From: Malus domestica
Taxonomy: Eukaryota; Streptophyta; Magnoliopsida; Rosales; Rosaceae
Length of the DNA stretch: 64,000 nucleotides
Assembly (NCBI RefSeq): GCF_042453785.1
Contig: NC_091670.1
Coordinates: 34,173,501-34,237,500 of the forward strand
Direction: 5' to 3'
Both the position numbers and the translations under genes were made by a program. Below are positions 61,301 to 64,000 of the stretch, one piece after another (position 1 is the stretch's first letter; each line of letters begins with the position of its first letter). Below the pieces are notes generated by a model. It was not told where the DNA came from. It saw only the letters and a list, made by a program, of their open reading frames with translations, and did not search any database.

Positions 61301-63000
61301 AAGCGACTAGTTGGACCTTTCTCAAGTTATCTTCTTTCAATTATTCCTTCTAACATCGTCTTTGTTATTTGTTATTTAGGAAAATGTTAGCTACCTTTCT
61401 CTTTTACTTTTTTACTCGTTACATTATTATCTTGTAACATAATTTGATGATTCGACTCATTTTTATCATTACATTATATTGCACGATGAGAATAAATCGA
61501 GAGAAAATGAAAAGGTAAAACAACTAGCCTTCCTCTTATTAACGTGATTGTGAAGGTTGGCCAGCCTTAGTCTTAGACAATATAATTTATTAGTTTGATT
61601 GTTGTATATAGAAATCAGGTTGTCTGAGTTTGATTCACACAATTTTGTTCATGTTTTGGTGTGAGTTTAATAGTTGTCAAGTCTTCTACAGTGATTCAAG
61701 TAGTGTGATACCTATTTATAAGAATCAGGGATTTTGAGTTTAAGTTATACAACGCAACTGCTACATTAGTGTGAGTTCAATAATAATGATACCACACTAT
61801 GAGTTTGATATATTGAACTCATGCTTTTATATCATACCCAAATTTTTCGGCTCGGCCCACCATAGAAGTATAATTTCTATATGAGTTCAATATATTAGTA
61901 TTACACTCCCTTTTTTTTGCTAGAAGACCTGAGAGTCGTAACTTTTAATAATCAAACTCATGACACCTGTGTATTTCACGAACAATAAAACTCATTCCTA
62001 TTAAACTCAGATTTTTCGACTCAATATGAGTGCGATTCTATTTTATAACAATCCAACTCGCCAAACATTGTTATAAAAGTAAAACTAACATAAGGAAAAG
62101 TCTAAAATAGCGTAAGTCATAGACTTATTAGGAGTCATTTATGAAACAGTTTCACCGAACTATTGATAGGGCCTTTTAACATGATCTAATATTATTCATT
62201 TAAAATGTGTACGTAACACACCATGATTCAAAATGAAGGCTAGTAAAAGTAAAACTAACATAAGAAAAAGTCTAAAACAGCACAAGAGTCATAGACTTAA
62301 TAGGAGTCGTTTACAGATGAAACACTTTCACCGAACCATTGATACATCATTCCCTCCTTTATTTATTTCCTTTTATTGTCCCTTTCTTACTTAAAGCCTT
62401 AAAGGTAGGGCTCCCCATGTCACCCACCACCTCCTCCTTTTGACTTCATTCGTTTTAGATAAAGCTAACCCTCTGTGATGTCTTGAATCATACACGGTGT
62501 CCACATTTATAATCACAACACACATATGCACTCTTTTCTCGTCACCAAAGCATCCATAATTCTTGTCTTGGTAGGAAATGTCCATATATATAATCCATCT
62601 TCTACATTCATTATCTTTGGTAGACTTCATTGATAAATTGTCAAAATTTCAGAAAGACAGGATAAATCGTAGAGCAACAATATTGTTCACAACTTAACAA
62701 TATCTGGTTCAGCAAGAATAAATTTTATCCTAAAAGCATCGATGTAATTAGAAACGGAACTGTGTAATTATAAGTTGTAACTTCTTTTGTTGAACTTCCG
62801 ACGTTGGATTTCCAACCCAATGTTATTATGGTTTTTTTTAAAGACACAAAAAATTCATGCATGGAATACAAGTCACAATTTAACATCTATACATAATCTT
62901 ACGCATGACGTTTTGCATGTAGACATTGGACGCAGTCCAAAAGATAAATCAACTTTTTCGTGGACGGAAAGGGATCATCAGATCTCTTCCTCCTAATTCA
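61301..63000. other. Spacer with a ~95-bp direct repeat
   Basis: Two stretches at about 62072-62165 and 62242-62340 share aaaactaacataagraaaag, tctaaaa.agc, gtcatagactta.taggagt and ttcaccgaac. The 79-codon open frame 62630-62391 (-) is not recognised. Confidence 0.55.
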
Positions 63001-63007
63001 ATAAGTT

Positions 63008-63162
63008 CAGGGATCCGGATCATTGAAATTTAATCTATTGACTAAAGTTATTATAACTTTTCAAGCGGGCCTCTGTTTGTAGCCGTTGGATCAAATTTCA
63101 ATGGTTTGAATCTTCGGACTTGATGGATTAAGAGAAAGAGATCCGGAAATGATCCATTTTCT
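63008..63162. mobile_element. Short MITE-like element
   Basis: It begins gggatccggatcatt and ends agagatccggaaatgatcc, a partly inverted arrangement. It is about 155 bp, noncoding, with a typical internal gtagccgttggatcaaattt. Confidence 0.4.
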
Positions 63163-63164
63163 TC

Positions 63165-63715
63165 TTGGACCACGCAATATTGTACAGTATGATGCTTTCA
63201 AACATTGGATGCCTCAGAAAATGTAAAAAGCTCTGTTAATCTTGTTTTAATCTATGGATTTATCCATTTGCTCAAGAGTCAAGAGAAAAAGAAAGGCTAA
63301 AAATCCAAATCATAAATCCAGCAAAGGGGACAAGAATTAAAAGTTGAGGGGTATCAATGAAAAAAGGAGGAAAGGAACCCTAGAAAAGCAGGTTTGCCAC
63401 CAAAGCCGACCTCCAAAGGGTTCACTGCCCTGTGGTCCCTTCCCTCCGTACCGACAACCCCTCCCAAACAATTTAATTAATTTTACTAATTTATTACTAT
63501 AAATAAATAAATAAATAAAAAGAATCAGAATATAAAAATTAAAAAACTATTATATACCTTTTACTAAAAACTATTATACAAGGAACAACTCCCAACCCTC
63601 CAAAGAATTTCTGTTCTACGTACAACTGTGATTAAACATTAACATATATAAAAATTAAAAACAAGAAAATTAAAAAAATTAAAAAATACAAAAAAGTGGG
63701 AAAATGGTGTGCCTC
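63165..63715. other. Spacer and GALS 3' UTR
   Basis: AT-rich sequence with an (AAAT)n tract near 63498-63520. The right part probably forms the 3' UTR of the minus-strand GALS gene. No other gene was seen. Confidence 0.45.
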
Positions 63716-64000
63716 TTATTGTCTGGTCTTTTGTAATCTGTCTCCAATCATCCTGAGCTCAAACTTCTTCACAGAACCAGCAACCGTTCTCATGGTTGTG
63801 TCCACAACATAAGGTATTTGGTCAACATTGGTCTGCGTCGCGTTGATCAGCTGACGGCAGGGCTCGCGCCGGGTGGCAATGGTTCCGTGGTAATGGAAGT
63901 ACTTGATCCTTCTCTCCGTCTTGTGAGTCGTCTTTCCCGCTACATTCTGCGACATGTGAACGCCCGTGGCGTACACATTGCGCGGCTGCACCGCGTATTT
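63716..64000 (-). CDS. GALS: Galactan beta-1,4-galactosyltransferase (GALS, GT92), C-terminus
   Basis: The last 94 codons of a gene that continues past the right edge. Family role: a Golgi type II membrane glycosyltransferase (GT92, formerly DUF23) that extends beta-1,4-galactan side chains of pectic rhamnogalacturonan I. The visible end contains QPRNVYATGVHMSQNVAG, IKYFHYHGTIATRREPCRQL, DQIPYVVDTTMRTVAGSVKK and the terminal FELRMIGDRLQKTRQ, which agree with GALS1-3 C-termini. The frame is open to the window edge (KYAVQPRN..), so no start is in view. The catalytic DxD region lies outside. GALS2 and GALS3 are in the corresponding Arabidopsis blocks. Confidence 0.88.
   Translation of the reverse strand, partial: KYAVQPRNVYATGVHMSQNVAGKTTHKTERRIKYFHYHGTIATRREPCRQLINATQTNVDQIPYVVDTTMRTVAGSVKKFELRMIGDRLQKTRQ

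Overview
The window is plant nuclear DNA. The genes are interrupted by GT-AG introns, the spacers are AT-rich, and there are many MITEs plus an LTR retrotransposon. Several short repeats resemble families I remember as abundant in apple and pear, so a Rosaceae (probably Maleae) chromosome is my best guess, but I cannot confirm the species. No bacterial features, CRISPR arrays or intact tRNA genes were seen.

Gene layout, left to right: the last exon of a BAM3-type CLAVATA1-family receptor kinase (+, partial); two decayed copia gag fragments (-); the DEAH-box splicing helicase PRP16 (-); an eRF1 glutamine methyltransferase MTQ2/HEMK2 (+), divergent from PRP16; a BET-type bromodomain factor of the GTE1/GTE6 group (-, 8 coding exons); the membrane cation-binding protein PCaP1/DREPP (-, 4 exons); replicative helicase subunit MCM6 (-, 17 exons); a purine-permease-like transporter (+); the thylakoid PSI assembly factor Y3IP1 (+, 6 exons); an unknown plant-specific single-exon gene (+); and, at the right edge, the C-terminus of a GALS galactan synthase (GT92, -, partial).

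The genes do not form an operon or pathway. Instead the order BAM3 - PCaP - MCM6 - Y3IP1 - unknown - GALS matches, from memory, two Arabidopsis regions (At4g20170-At4g20270 and At5g44610-At5g44670). The window therefore looks like the unfractionated ancestral block, with PRP16, MTQ2, GTE and the permease as extra genes.

The accessory region is 44-59 kb: a direct tandem duplication whose unit carries a MITE and a decayed 5' fragment of 18S rRNA. Copy 1 later received a MULE-like element (9-bp TSD). Copy 2 received an 8.4-kb LTR retrotransposon (5-bp TSD). Each copy preserves the empty site of the other's insertion. The retrotransposon has gag remnants but no reverse transcriptase or integrase core. 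It carries an antisense coiled-coil ORF, palindromic repeats and a 145-bp minisatellite. A second tandem array (about 4 x 610 bp) ends about 110 bp before the Y3IP1 start codon.

Exon coordinates were worked out by eye from splice motifs and reading frame, so they are models and not transcript evidence.
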